From Neocallimastix lanati (nom. inval.) (taxonomy: Eukaryota; Neocallimastigomycota; Neocallimastigomycetes; Neocallimastigales; Neocallimastigaceae): a stretch of 64,000 nt of DNA. The stretch is taken from positions 1,499,501 to 1,563,500 of the forward strand of contig JACVTC010000024.1 of the NCBI GenBank assembly GCA_016946835.1, in the 5' to 3' direction. The notes below the pieces were generated by a model, which worked only from the letters and a program-made list of their open reading frames with translations, ran no database searches and was not told the DNA's origin. Positions 22,235 to 32,945 of the stretch are shown piece by piece. The position numbers and the translations under genes were made by a program. How positions within the stretch are numbered: position 1 is the stretch's first letter; the number at the start of each line of letters is the position of its first letter.

Positions 22235-25200
22235 TCTATTTCACATAACTTATACGGAACAATATTTTTTAAATGGACATTACGTTCTGCAATTTCATTA
22301 GTGAGCGGATCACACAAGGTAACAGTATTAAATTGTTTTTTAACTATCTTCATTGGTCCAAGGAAAAATGGGTCAAGTTTTCTTCGATTTATTAGTCGTA
22401 CTAATACAAGATCCCCTGGATTGTAATCTGCCTTAAGTCTCTTCATTTGTTTTCTCCGATCTTCCCAAAGCTTATTAGCTGTTTCAATATTGTTAACAGC
22501 TTCTTTTATCCATTTATTATGTTTTGTGAATCTTCTAATTAAATATTCTTCGTCAGACTCCCACTCCTCTTTTTTATCTAAGTTAATCATTAGCTCAAAT
22601 GGCTGCAAATCCCGACGACCATATAGAAGCTCAAAACTTGAAAATTTAGTTGTTTCATGCTTACATGTTCTAATAGCCCATAATGCACTTGGAAGGATTT
22701 CGTCCCAGTTAGTAGTATTTTTATTACATAATATTCTTAAATACTTCCCAATTTCTTTATTGCGATTCTCTACCTCGCCATTGGATTCCGGGTGATAAAC
22801 ATTAGTATAGTTTACATAGACACCATAGAGATCTAAGAAAGACTTCGTCTTATCTGATCGAAACTGCGGACCGTTGTCAGTGACAAGTATCTCTGGTGTA
22901 CCGTGCCTAGAAAATACTCTTGTAAGAAAATGTATGACATCATCAGATTCGATATTAATACTGGGTTCGGCTTCGACCCACTTGGTAAGATAATCTACTA
23001 ATACAAAGATATATTGGTATCCCTTCTGTGTTTTGGGTAAAGGTCCAACAATGTCTAATCCAACCTTAGTAAATGGTAAACCAGGTTTAGTAGATAAATT
23101 TTCAGTTTGATAGTTTCCTGTTTGTGGACGAAAGAGTTGGCATCTTTTACATGTTCTAACTAAGTACTTAACATCCAATATCATGTTTCTCCAGTAGTAG
23201 TCGCGTTTGAGCCGATTATAAGTCTTGAATATTCCTTCATGCCCGATTCCATGGGCCTTTAAAACAAGATTTATCTTTTCTTCATTATCCTTTATAACTT
23301 TTCTTAGGGTTTTAGAATCTTTATCATCATAATATTCTACATTGTCAATTGTTACAAAGCTATTTTTAAAATTATTAACGGGGTTATTACCATCTTCCAA
23401 TATTAAAGGAGCAACTATTTTGTCTTTAGATTCCATTCTGGACAGTGCATCTGCTATGACATTCTTTTTTCCGGGTTCGTATAATACTTTTATTTTAAGC
23501 ATTGAAAATAATATTACCCATCTTGTCTGTCTTGCATTATTTGTTTCTTTATTCTTAAAGAGTCCTACTAATGGTTTGTGATCCGTGTAGAGAAGAGTTT
23601 CGAATTTATTTCCAGCGAAGTATGATTTAAATTTTTTGACACAATAAGCAGCAGCAGTACCTTCAAGATCAGTAATTCCGTAGTTTTGTTCTCCTGGTTT
23701 TAAAGTTCGACTAATAAAATGTATTGGCTTTTCATTATTATTTTCATCTTTCTGTAATAATACACCTCCTATTCCTGAATATGATGCATCCGTACGTATA
23801 ATAAATTGCTTTTCAAAATCTGGCATTGTTAGTATTGGTGCTTTCATTAATCTATCTTTCAACTTATCGAATCCTTCTTCTTGTTCTGAGTTCCAAACAA
23901 ATGGGGTTTCTTTCTTTAAAAGTTTATAGAGAGGTTTAGCAATACTTGAGTAATTGGCAATAAATTTACGATAGTATCCAACTGCGCCCAAGAAGGACTG
24001 GAGTTGCTTTACTGTTGTAGGAGCAGGCCAACTAGCAATGGCGTTGACTTTAGACATTATCGGTGAAATTCCTTCAACTGAGAGTGTATGTCCCAGAAGC
24101 TCTACCTTTTTCTTAAAGAAATTGCATTTTTCTAGATTTACTTTTAACCGATTTACAGATATAATTTCAAAAACTTTAATAATATCTTTAATATGTTCTT
24201 CTAATGAATTGGAAAAAATAACTAAGTCGTCGATGTAGATGAACATACATACTCCAATTAGTGGGAAAAAGATCCTGTTCATTTCCCTCTGGAAGGTTGC
24301 TGGTGCATTACAGAGACCGAAAGGCATGACACGAAATTGATAGTTTCCAAAGATAGTAGTGAAACTGGTTTTAGGAATATCATTCTTTGACATTGGAATT
24401 TGATGGAATCCTGAAAACAAGTCTATGGTTGTAAAATATTTGACTTTCTTCCCTATGGAGAAAAGGATTTCATCTATTAAGGGTAATGAGTATGCATCTT
24501 TTATAGTTAAATCATTCAATTTTCGAAAGTCTATGCACATTCGCCATTTATTATTTTTTTTAAGAACTAGTATTACAGGGAAAGACCATGGTGAATTGGA
24601 TGGTTCTATAAGTTTATTATTAATTAGCTTGGTGATTTCTTCCTTAAGTGCATCAGCTTGTACCTTTGATAAGCGATAGCATTTTTGTTTGATTGGTTTA
24701 GCACCATCTTTCAATTGAATGGTATGTGGTAATAATTTAGTTGACTGTAATTCCTCAATTTTGGTAGCTAAAATATGATAATATTTATTAAATAATTTTT
24801 TAACTTGTTTTTTATATTTCCACGGAATTTCCAATATTAACTTATCAATTATTTCCTTTTTCTCGTCAATATCCTCTTTTTCTTTTACCTTTTTTGTAAA
24901 ACAAAGTAACAACAATCTGTCTTCTTCTTCATTTGTTTGTTTGGTAGGCAATTCTTCAGTGCTTATACATTTATCCTTTTTGTGTAAAGGTATTATTCTC
25001 TCCCAAGTCTCATCTCTGTTCATTCTACAAAGGAAATTGTCAACTGGGTTTATGAAAAGGTGATTTTCTTTAAGTGTTCTATATCCGATTAGTACGTCAA
25101 AGATATTTTTATCATGATCAATTATCATAAAGCTATCTTGTATTTCTATATTTCCAAATTTTAGTCTCAAATAACAAGTTTCCATAACGATATTCTTATT

Positions 25201-26016
25201 GGAGAAAACTTGAATAATGTTATCATCAGTGTATCCAGATGGAGTTATATTCTTTAATTTGTTAAAGTATTTCCTTGTAATTAAGTTAATGCTAGCACAA
25301 GTATCTAGAAATGCTACTCCTGGTGTGTTTTCTACGATACATTCTGCGGTCGCAACGTCTTCTCTGCTTAATGCGGACATCATCACCTTTTCTGGGTTTT
25401 CTTCAGTCATCTCAGGGGCTTTCAATTTTAATGCCTTAGAGAGTTCCGATCTTAGCTTAGGACTCGCATCAATCAATTGGGATATTGAGATATTTGCCAT
25501 TAGCTTGTTTAGGTCGTCTGTAATGTTGTACCTTTTCCTTCCTTCCATCATAGACACATGTTTAGTATTGTTATTACCTAGTTGCTTATTCCTTTTTTCT
25601 TTTATTGTATCACTTGGTAATGTACTTTGATTCTTATTTGGTTTATTGATATTGCTGTTATTCTTTTCTGCTTCGGTCTGTATTTCTTTAGTTCTTTCTA
25701 TTTTTGACATGCTTTTCGCTTTATTTATTGATGGTTGTGCAATTATTGAAACATCTACTTCTTCAAGTTTTTCTTTGTTGGAATTTTTGTTATTTTCAGT
25801 TTCCATGTTATCTTGAGCATACTGAAGGCCTTTAGGGATTGGTATACTAACTGGGTTTTCTTTTAATGTTCTTATAGTTCTATTTTCATAAGGTTTTGAA
25901 CCAGAATTATTTTTATTTCTTCTTATAACCGCAGCTAAAATTGGTTCTTTTGACTCTGTAGGGTTCTGAGAGGTTGTGGTTTGATATACGGGAGTTTCCC
26001 TTCTCCCATTTATTAG
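22213..26016 (-). CDS. Gypsy-1 Pol (protease, RT, RNase H, integrase), -1 frame to gag
   Basis: Made as a Gag-Pol fusion. The frame is open from the shift site at 26016 (LINGRRETP) to TAA at 22213; the first internal ATG is at 25806. Counted from that Met: protease FLDTCASIN at 166-174, RT with YIDDLVIF (about 514) and FSGFHQIPM, RNase H IIRTDASYSGIGG, integrase zinc domain (H..H..CKRCQ) and core DIVGPL/TDNGPQF/E (about 930-1030), then a GPF-like module (DPFFLGPMKIV). There is no chromodomain. The protease active-site triad is DTC instead of D[ST]G. The C-terminal codons overlap the hairpin near the PPT. Confidence 0.92.
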   Translation of the reverse strand, partial: LINGRRETPVYQTTTSQNPTESKEPILAAVIRRNKNNSGSKPYENRTIRTLKENPVSIPIPKGLQYAQDNMETENNKNSNKEKLEEVDVSIIAQPSINKAKSMSKIERTKEIQTEAEKNNSNINKPNKNQSTLPSDTIKEKRNKQLGNNNTKHVSMMEGRKRYNITDDLNKLMANISISQLIDASPKLRSELSKALKLKAPEMTEENPEKVMMSALSREDVATAECIVENTPGVAFLDTCASINLITRKYFNKLKNITPSGYTDDNIIQVFSNKNIVMETCYLRLKFGNIEIQDSFMIIDHDKNIFDVLIGYRTLKENHLFINPVDNFLCRMNRDETWERIIPLHKKDKCISTEELPTKQTNEEEDRLLLLCFTKKVKEKEDIDEKKEIIDKLILEIPWKYKKQVKKLFNKYYHILATKIEELQSTKLLPHTIQLKDGAKPIKQKCYRLSKVQADALKEEITKLINNKLIEPSNSPWSFPVILVLKKNNKWRMCIDFRKLNDLTIKDAYSLPLIDEILFSIGKKVKYFTTIDLFSGFHQIPMSKNDIPKTSFTTIFGNYQFRVMPFGLCNAPATFQREMNRIFFPLIGVCMFIYIDDLVIFSNSLEEHIKDIIKVFEIISVNRLKVNLEKCNFFKKKVELLGHTLSVEGISPIMSKVNAIASWPAPTTVKQLQSFLGAVGYYRKFIANYSSIAKPLYKLLKKETPFVWNSEQEEGFDKLKDRLMKAPILTMPDFEKQFIIRTDASYSGIGGVLLQKDENNNEKPIHFISRTLKPGEQNYGITDLEGTAAAYCVKKFKSYFAGNKFETLLYTDHKPLVGLFKNKETNNARQTRWVILFSMLKIKVLYEPGKKNVIADALSRMESKDKIVAPLILEDGNNPVNNFKNSFVTIDNVEYYDDKDSKTLRKVIKDNEEKINLVLKAHGIGHEGIFKTYNRLKRDYYWRNMILDVKYLVRTCKRCQLFRPQTGNYQTENLSTKPGLPFTKVGLDIVGPLPKTQKGYQYIFVLVDYLTKWVEAEPSINIESDDVIHFLTRVFSRHGTPEILVTDNGPQFRSDKTKSFLDLYGVYVNYTNVYHPESNGEVENRNKEIGKYLRILCNKNTTNWDEILPSALWAIRTCKHETTKFSSFELLYGRRDLQPFELMINLDKKEEWESDEEYLIRRFTKHNKWIKEAVNNIETANKLWEDRRKQMKRLKADYNPGDLVLVRLINRRKLDPFFLGPMKIVKKQFNTVTLCDPLTNEIAERNVHLKNIVPYKLCEIETSGTKS

Positions 26017-26022
26017 TTTAAA
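25990..26022 (-). promoter_or_regulatory. Programmed -1 frameshift signal of Gypsy-1
   Basis: Slippery U_UUA_AAC in the gag frame (26022-26016), then an 8-nt spacer containing the gag stop, then stem GGGAG (26007-26003), 8-nt loop, CTCCC (25994-25990). The -1 frame continues open into pol. Confidence 0.8.
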
Positions 26023-26921
26023 TGATTATTTTCTTTTTCTTTATTTTCTCTCTCTTCTATTTCAGCTAACTGCTTAAATGTATAAGGACACCTTCTAAAG
26101 ATGTGACCTATTTTTCCACATCGGAAGCAAACTATATTTTCATTGCGATTTGTTTCATTTTGAGATTTATTTTCAAATTCAGTATTATTTACATTTCTTT
26201 GGTTAAAATAATTATTATTTTGAAGTGTGCGTCTTTGATTCTGCTTCTGATTATAATTATAGTTATTATTATAATTATTCCTTCTAGTATTAAAGTAATT
26301 ATTACTCCTTCTATTATTATTGTATTCATGTTGATATCTTTCAGATTGATTATTGGACTGGCCATGAAATAGTGTTGTCATTACCGTAACTTTATTTGAC
26401 GTCTTTATTTGTTCCGCTCTCTCGGCCAATTCAGCTTCTTCAAACGCGTCTTCTAAATCTTCCGATCGTTGGGTAATTACTTGAGATCTAATGTAAGGTC
26501 TATACTTAATTGATTCAATATAATCATCTACAGTAACAAATGTTTGGTAAAATTTTGGTAAGCTATCGTAGAGTTTCTTATATCTCCAGTTGAAGTCGGC
26601 TATTGTTTCACCCCTTTGAATCTTCAATTTTTGTAGCATTTTACATTTTTCTTGTGGTGTGATCCTAAGTGCTTCCTCCAAAGCTTCTTTTATCTCTTTT
26701 ATGGATGGATAAATCTTATCATCTTCAGTTTCCTTTTCTAGTTCTTGTACTACACCTCTTAGCCTTCCATTTACACATTCTAATGCCCAAATGAATATAC
26801 TCTTAGGAGATTCTATATCTGCTAGAGCCATCAACCTATTAAATTCTTCAAACCAAGAGTCCAATTCTCCTGTTGATTCAGTTACTCTTGGTAATAATTT
26901 TTGGATTTCTAAAATCTTCAT
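26013..26921 (-). CDS. Gypsy-1 Gag
   Basis: 302 aa, starting MKILEIQKLLPRVTE. The N-terminal capsid region (LDSWFEEFNRLM, KLKIQRGETIADFNWRYKKL) is shared with Gypsy-2, -3 and -4. An Asn/Arg-rich linker follows, then CCHC knuckle CFRCGKIGHIFRRC and the tail FKQLAEIEE. It ends at TAA just after the slippery site. It forms the particle and packages element RNA. Confidence 0.9.
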   Translation of the reverse strand: MKILEIQKLLPRVTESTGELDSWFEEFNRLMALADIESPKSIFIWALECVNGRLRGVVQELEKETEDDKIYPSIKEIKEALEEALRITPQEKCKMLQKLKIQRGETIADFNWRYKKLYDSLPKFYQTFVTVDDYIESIKYRPYIRSQVITQRSEDLEDAFEEAELAERAEQIKTSNKVTVMTTLFHGQSNNQSERYQHEYNNNRRSNNYFNTRRNNYNNNYNYNQKQNQRRTLQNNNYFNQRNVNNTEFENKSQNETNRNENIVCFRCGKIGHIFRRCPYTFKQLAEIEERENKEKENNHLN

Positions 26922-27224
26922 TCTCTTACTTTCTGTTGTTAATATTTTAATATTTTATATAACTAATTAAACTGTTATTTTGTTATAAAAACCCGACCAG
27001 TAATCTTATTATTATACGCTAATTTCTGTGACGTTTCGTCCCCTGTGTTCATTCCGACTCGAAGATCTTTACACAGCCCTAATCCCCCACGCTGATCGAA
27101 ATTAGCAGCTTGTATAATGCTGAAATTAAAATTACTGTTGTTTAAATAACAAAAGAAGGAAAACTTCTATTACCAGTTGAACAACAATAACAATATTTCA
27201 ATCCAAAGGTTGATGGATGGATCA

Positions 27225-27280
<56 letters not shown>

Positions 27281-27542
27281 AACTCACTATTACTACTATC
27301 ACTATTATATATAAATATTTTTATAAAAATTCTACACACTAAATTAATTATTATTCAATTATTTATTACTATATTTTATTCTTTCAATTTATAAAATTTC
27401 TTATATTATTGTTATTATTAATTTATACTAATATATATTTTTTTTTTTTTTTTTTTTTATCAAATTAGTCTATTCTAAATTATTGAATTAATTATTTTCA
27501 TATTATTATTGTCTTGTCCTGCATAGCTCGCCAAAATTTTTA
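26922..27542 (-). other. Gypsy-1 5' leader with PBS
   Basis: Non-coding. The PBS candidate TGGCGAGCTATGCAGGACA (27533-27515) starts 10 nt after the LTR end and differs from the PBS of Gypsy-2/-3. Poly(T)/(TTA)n tracts lie at 27230-27280 and 27430-27460. An inverted pair GCTAATTT/AAATTAGC (about 27018 and 27105) could fold the gag-proximal leader. Confidence 0.65.
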
Positions 27543-28216
27543 TGGTACAGGACTTTTCATTTATTTATTTTCAATAATAATATATTCTAATTAATTCTAA
27601 TTAAACTTATTTATTTATTCCCGAATTTATCTAAATTAATTAAACTCAACATTAATATTCTAATTTTTTTAAATATTAACTAAGCTCTCTTTTATTTTAT
27701 TTTAAACCCCTTAACTAACTTAATTATTATTTAAACTTAAAACTATTATATTAACAACACAGCTTAACACTAAATTAAAACACCCTTAATTTATTTTACC
27801 TTATTTTATTCTAAAATTTAATTTATAAAATTTGAGAGAGAGTTTTTTAATATTTTTTTGATTTTACAAGTTATTTATAGAATTTAATGAAGATTTTTAA
27901 TTGGTTCAAATAAATTTTTAATTAATTAAAATAAAATAATGTATAAAAAATAATAAAATAATATATAAAAATAATAAAAATTAAAGTAAAAATAAAAGTA
28001 AAAGTAAAAATAAAAATAAAAATATAAAATAAAAATAAAATATAAGATAAAAATAATATAATAAAAATTAAAATAAAAATAAAGTAAAAGTAAAAATACA
28101 AATAAAAATTTAAAATAAAAATAAAGATATAAAATAAAAATAATATAAAAAAAAATAAAAACAAATATAAAATAATAAATTCAATAATATAAGCAATATT
28201 AGATTGTTCCGTATCA
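27543..28216 (-). repeat. 5' LTR of Gypsy-1
   Basis: 674 bp; on the plus strand TGGTACAGGACTT..TTCCGTATCA. Matches 20898-21569 and the solo copy 49395-50066. Confidence 0.9.
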
Positions 28217-28220
28217 TCAG

Positions 28221-29219
28221 TGTAATAATTTAATTAAAAAATTATAATTAAATTATTAATCATTAATATTAGCTCTAACTGCTAATATTAAAGGGTTAGA
28301 AAAGAATCATACTTACCTATGGTCCTTTCTAATTATCGAGTTTATTATAACGAATTATAATAGACGAAACACTAAAATTGATAAGGAAAAGTTTTAATTA
28401 TAAAATTTGTTTTTATTAAAATAATTTGTTTTATTATTTATTAAAAATTTTAAATGTTAAAACTTATTGTCATTATTATTATATTATAATTGTTATAATA
28501 ATAACTCTTGATTTCTCAAAGAGAACTCAAGAGCCTTATTTATACTTTTTTGTCAAAATAAGGTTAAAATCAAAAGGGGTTCTAATCTTAACAAATCTCT
28601 TATCTAGGAAAAGACTAGAAGAAAAACCTAGATAAGTTTTTTGATCGATATTCTATCCATATCGATCATCGCGTTAATTAAGTAAAACCGATTACTTTTA
28701 AGAAGTAATTGGAAAAACCTTAATTAACCGATTACTTAATCTAATATAATGATCGAAAATAAAAGAATAAAATAATGAAAATTATTTCGATCATAAAATT
28801 TAAAATTTAATCTATTTAGTTCTATTTTATAGAACTTTACATAAAAATATAAAACAATACATTAATAATAAAATACATGATTAATACAATACAGAATACA
28901 TGATAGAATACAGAATACATGATAAAATACAGAATAGTGTTTTAGTTTATGATTTAATAAGTGAGAGAAAACTAAAACTAATAAATTTAATAATTAAGTG
29001 AATAATTAAATAAATTTAATATTATTTTAAATGTATAAAAATTATTTGATTAAATAAATTTTTAATATTAAACTAAATAAAATTTTAATATATAATTAAA
29101 TAAATTATTAATTATAATTAATTGTATAAATGAAATATGAGTTAAATAAAAGTTATATTAATTATAACCTAACTAAGAAAATATAATTATTTTGTTAAAA
29201 ATAATTATAGATTCTTACA
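28221..29219. mobile_element. LTR-F: 999-bp solo LTR-like element
   Basis: TGTAATAATT..GATTCTTACA, with TGTAA/TTACA ends and a 5-bp TSD ATCAG (28216-28220 and 29220-29224). The left TSD uses the last A of Gypsy-1, so it inserted after Gypsy-1 next to the same target. It has no ORF and no tRNA-like boxes that I can see. Internal inverted repeats occur at 28505-28535 (CTCTTGA..TCAAGAG). Confidence 0.7.
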
Positions 29220-29225
29220 ATCAGT

Positions 29226-29691
29226 TGATACGATATTTTATTTATGTATCTAAATTAATATTTATTTATGGGCAATGACAATAAGGAATTATGACAAAAT
29301 AATATATTCTAATATTAAATAGAAATAACACATACAATAATACAAAATAAAGTAATAAATATATCTTTTTAATGTACTCTTTATTTATTATTAATTATTA
29401 ATTATTACATCAATTATTATTATTACTCTCTTACATAAATATTATAATTAATTATCTCAAATATACATAATATCTCTTTTTAACTATACTAAAATAAAAT
29501 ATAAAAATAGCTATTTAAGTGAATTAATTTATCATAAGTATATACTTATAAATAAAAGAATTCTCCGTTTAATAATTATTATTCTAAAATTATATATATT
29601 ATTCTAAAATTATTATTGACCAATAATATTTAAGTATTTCTTTAACCTAAAGAATCTACCTAAATACCATTTTTATAGTGGTCACGTATCA
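29226..29691 (-). repeat. 3' LTR of Gypsy-2
   Basis: 466 bp, plus strand TGATACGATATTTT..GGTCACGTATCA; the ends form TGATACG/CGTATCA inverted repeats. Confidence 0.9.
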
Positions 29692-29730
29692 AGACGCCCC
29701 CACTTAAATTAGACTTCGTCCCCTGAAGTC
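29692..29730 (-). promoter_or_regulatory. PPT and hairpin of Gypsy-2
   Basis: Minus strand: GACTTC-(AGGGGAC)-GAAGTC hairpin (29730-29712), then GTGGGGGCGTCT against the LTR. It is non-coding here, which argues the hairpin is a cis-acting element. Confidence 0.75.
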
Positions 29731-29962
29731 TCTATAACCATATAATAAAATTTTTTTTTTTTTTTTTTTTTTTTGTTATTAAAATTTATTATTGGATTTA
29801 TTAATTTTTTTTTTTTTTTTTTTTTAAAAAAATTAAATTTTTGAATTAATGATTATTATAATTTTTGAAATTCGAAATCTTGAAATTTCGAATTAATTTA
29901 ATTTAAATTATTGTTATATATATAATTATTTATTTATTAATACTTCATCATAATTAAATTAT

Positions 29963-31405
29963 TTATTTATTTTTTTTATTTCTATTATTATTATTTTTAT
30001 TATTATTATTGTTATTGTTATTGTTATTGTTATTATTGTTTTTATTATAATTCATTTCGTTAATATTATTAACATTTTTATTTTCGTTATTTGTATAATT
30101 ATCATTGTTATTAGTATTGTTATTATTAAAACCACTATTATTTCCTACTGAATTTATGTTTCTACTATATCCATTATTGTTTTTATTTATATTATTTCCA
30201 ATTATATTATCTTGAGTATTATCTATATTTGAATTAAACGTATTTTCTACACAATTATTATTTAAATTATTGTTGAAATTAATTTCATTTCCAATATTTA
30301 CATCTTTATTTCCTTGCATATTATAATTTATACCATGATTATTGTATATTCTATTTTTTTTTGTATTCATATTCTCATTTAAACTACTATTATTGCTATT
30401 GGTACCAAAATTTTTATTTAAATCATAATTACTTTTATTTAGATAATTATTTAAATTATTATAATTATTATTACCAAAATTATTATTTAAATTATAATTA
30501 TTTCTATAAATTTCTCTATTTCCATTATGCTTTTTACCAAAACTAATCATGTTATGATGATTTTCAGCAATATTACTATTTAAATTATAATTTCTACGAT
30601 AATAATTAATATAGTTTTTATTTCTATCAAATGAATTAAATTTATAATTATAATTATTATGGTTTTCAGGTATAAAATTTCTTCTTTTATTTATTTCCAA
30701 AATTCCAGTTCTTTCTAATTCCGCTAATTCTTTAAACGAGTGTCTACAATTAATTGCTTTATGACCTAACTCATAGCATCTAAAGCACATAATTTTATTA
30801 TTATTGTTTTTATTGCTATTTAATTTATTCATTTTGCAATTATTATTATTCCATTTTTGATTATTATTCTTATAAATATTATTTAAATTTAAATTTAATT
30901 TCTTTTCAATTCTTTCAACTTTTTCTGCATATTTGATAGCTTCTTTTATATCTTCGATTTCTTCTTCTAATATTCTTAAACAAGGATATATTCTGGACCT
31001 GATTGAATTAACATAATTATTAACAGTAATTAATTTCTTTATATTACTATCAATATCATTATATTTTCTTAAGTATTTATAATTAAAATTACTAATTGAT
31101 TCATTTGAATTAATTTTTAAATTAATTAAGTTCCAATATTTTACGCTTGATGTTATTTCTAGATATTCTTCTAAGGCTATTTTTATTTCTTTTAAGCTAG
31201 GAACCTGATTATTTTTTTCCTTTAATTCATCAAGAACATACCTAATTTCTTTATTTACACATTCTTTACATAAAATAAATCTTCTTTCTTGTTCTTTTAT
31301 ATTCCATAATTCAAATAACTCAGTTAATTCTTCTATCCATTCATTAATATCATTATTATAATTTTCTAATAATGGTAACGTATTTAATATCTTAAAAACA
31401 TTCAT
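29963..31405 (-). CDS. Gypsy-2 Gag
   Basis: 480 aa, starting MNVFKILNTLPLLENYNNDI. The capsid region aligns with Gypsy-1/-3 Gag (WIEELTELFELW, IKIALEEYLEITSSVKYWNL). CCHC knuckle CFRCYELGHKAINC and tail HSFKELAELE follow. Relatives stop about 20 residues after the knuckle; here about 240 Asn-rich residues continue to TAA. There is no slippery site and no pol frame downstream (29731-29962 is poly(T) and AT-rich). The Gag alone may be packaged into particles of an autonomous relative. Confidence 0.88.
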   Translation of the reverse strand: MNVFKILNTLPLLENYNNDINEWIEELTELFELWNIKEQERRFILCKECVNKEIRYVLDELKEKNNQVPSLKEIKIALEEYLEITSSVKYWNLINLKINSNESISNFNYKYLRKYNDIDSNIKKLITVNNYVNSIRSRIYPCLRILEEEIEDIKEAIKYAEKVERIEKKLNLNLNNIYKNNNQKWNNNNCKMNKLNSNKNNNNKIMCFRCYELGHKAINCRHSFKELAELERTGILEINKRRNFIPENHNNYNYKFNSFDRNKNYINYYRRNYNLNSNIAENHHNMISFGKKHNGNREIYRNNYNLNNNFGNNNYNNLNNYLNKSNYDLNKNFGTNSNNSSLNENMNTKKNRIYNNHGINYNMQGNKDVNIGNEINFNNNLNNNCVENTFNSNIDNTQDNIIGNNINKNNNGYSRNINSVGNNSGFNNNNTNNNDNYTNNENKNVNNINEMNYNKNNNNNNNNNNNNNNKNNNNRNKKNK

Positions 31406-31629
31406 CTTTAAAAAATTTTATTTATTCTTATATATTTTTTTATTATAATTTTCTATTTCAATTTAATATTATTATAACTATTACTATTATAATTATTAGT
31501 AACTAATTTAAACTAATTAAATTCTTTTTATATACATACTAAATAATATTTATTATATAGACGTATTATTTTATTAATATTATTTTCATATTATTTTGCT
31601 ATTGTCACGCCCGGATTCTCCACCAAATT

Positions 31630-32095
31630 TGATACGATATTTTATTTATGTATCTAAATTAATATTTATTTATGGGCAATGACAATAAGGAATTATGACA
31701 AAATAATATATTCTAATATTAAATAGAAATAACACATACAATAATACAAAATAAAGTAATAAATATATCTTTTTAATGTACTCTTTATTTATTATTAATT
31801 ATTAATTATTACATCAATTATTATTATTACTCTCTTACATAAATATTATAATTAATTATCTCAAATATCCATAATATCTCTTTTTAACTATACTAAAATA
31901 AAATATAAAAATAGCTATTTAAGTGAATTAATTTATCATAAGTATATACTTATAAATAAAAGAATTCTCCGTTTAATAATTATTATTCTAAAATTATATA
32001 TATTATTCTAAAATTATTATTGACCAATAATATTTAAGTATTTCTTTAACCTAAAGAATCTACCTAAATACCATTTTTATAGTGGTCACGTATCA
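31630..32095 (-). repeat. 5' LTR of Gypsy-2
   Basis: 466 bp, matching 29226-29691. The minus-strand end is followed by AATT and the PBS at 31625-31608. Confidence 0.9.
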
Positions 32096-32099
32096 CAGT

Positions 32100-32658
32100 T
32101 GGTACGTTATTTTTATATATTGTATCTTTTATATGATTTGGGGAAAGCAAGTTGTAAAACTATAAAATAATATATTCTAATAAAAGAAATAAATAAAAAA
32201 ATTATAACACAAAATTAATAATAAATTTTAATAAATAATAATGTGTTACTTTTAAGTCTTTATTTTATTTATAAGTTTTGTTCTTTAAATAAGTACATTT
32301 AAATTTATTATAACTTTATTATATCTTTAAATTTATATTTTAATAATAATATTAACCAAAATATCCTAAATATTTATTCACCCGAATAAATATTTTATAA
32401 TTCCTATTCTAACTATTATATTCTTTAAAGATATTAAATTATTAAGTTCCTCCTTTGTTAGTATTTTATCTTTCACTTATTTTTATACTATAATTTATCT
32501 TAATTCTTATTGGTTATCTATTAATTAAAATTATTTTTATTAATATTATAATTTTATATACTAATTAAACCTTATACCTATTATAATAAAATAACTAAAG
32601 AATTATTTATTTTCTTATATTTTTAATAATTTATTCTATTTTAGTGAGTAACGTACCA
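32100..32658 (-). repeat. 3' LTR of Gypsy-3
   Basis: 559 bp with 10-bp perfect terminal inverted repeats TGGTACGTTA/TAACGTACCA. Confidence 0.9.
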
Positions 32659-32750
32659 AGACGCCCCCACTTTGTCTAGACTTCGTCCCTTGAAGTCGTG
32701 ATTTATGGATATAATGGATAAAATTAAAAAAATGTTATTATATTCTTTAA

Positions 32751-32790
<40 letters not shown>

Positions 32791-32911
32791 TATATGAACT
32801 ATATAACTATATAAAATTTTTTTTTTTTTTATATTATATATATACAATTTCATACAATAATGTACGTGTATACATTACATATATGTAATTTTATACTATA
32901 TTGTATATGCA

Positions 32912-32945
<34 letters not shown>

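Larger units (their letters stand above)
20898..28216 (-). mobile_element. Gypsy-1: near-intact Ty3/gypsy retrotransposon
   Basis: LTRs of 674 bp at 27543-28216 (5') and 20898-21569 plus 22195-22196 (3', interrupted by a solo LTR). The TSD TCAG is at 20894-20897 and 28217-28220. The PBS follows the 5' LTR; gag is at 26013-26921 and a -1 pol frame runs to 22213; the PPT GGGGGCATCT abuts the 3' LTR. LTR copies differ at very few positions (G/A near the left end, one T-run change), so insertion was recent. gag and pol look uninterrupted. Confidence 0.9.
29226..32095 (-). mobile_element. Gypsy-2: gag-only, non-autonomous Ty3/gypsy element
   Basis: 2,870 bp. Two 466-bp LTRs (29226-29691 and 31630-32095) differ at about one base (atata/atatc near 29466/31868). 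TSD CAGT at 29222-29225 and 32096-32099. PBS TGGTGGAGAATCCGGGCG (31625-31608), one gag ORF, hairpin and PPT present, but no protease, RT or integrase. Near-identical LTRs mean it moved recently, so it must borrow Pol in trans. Confidence 0.88.
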
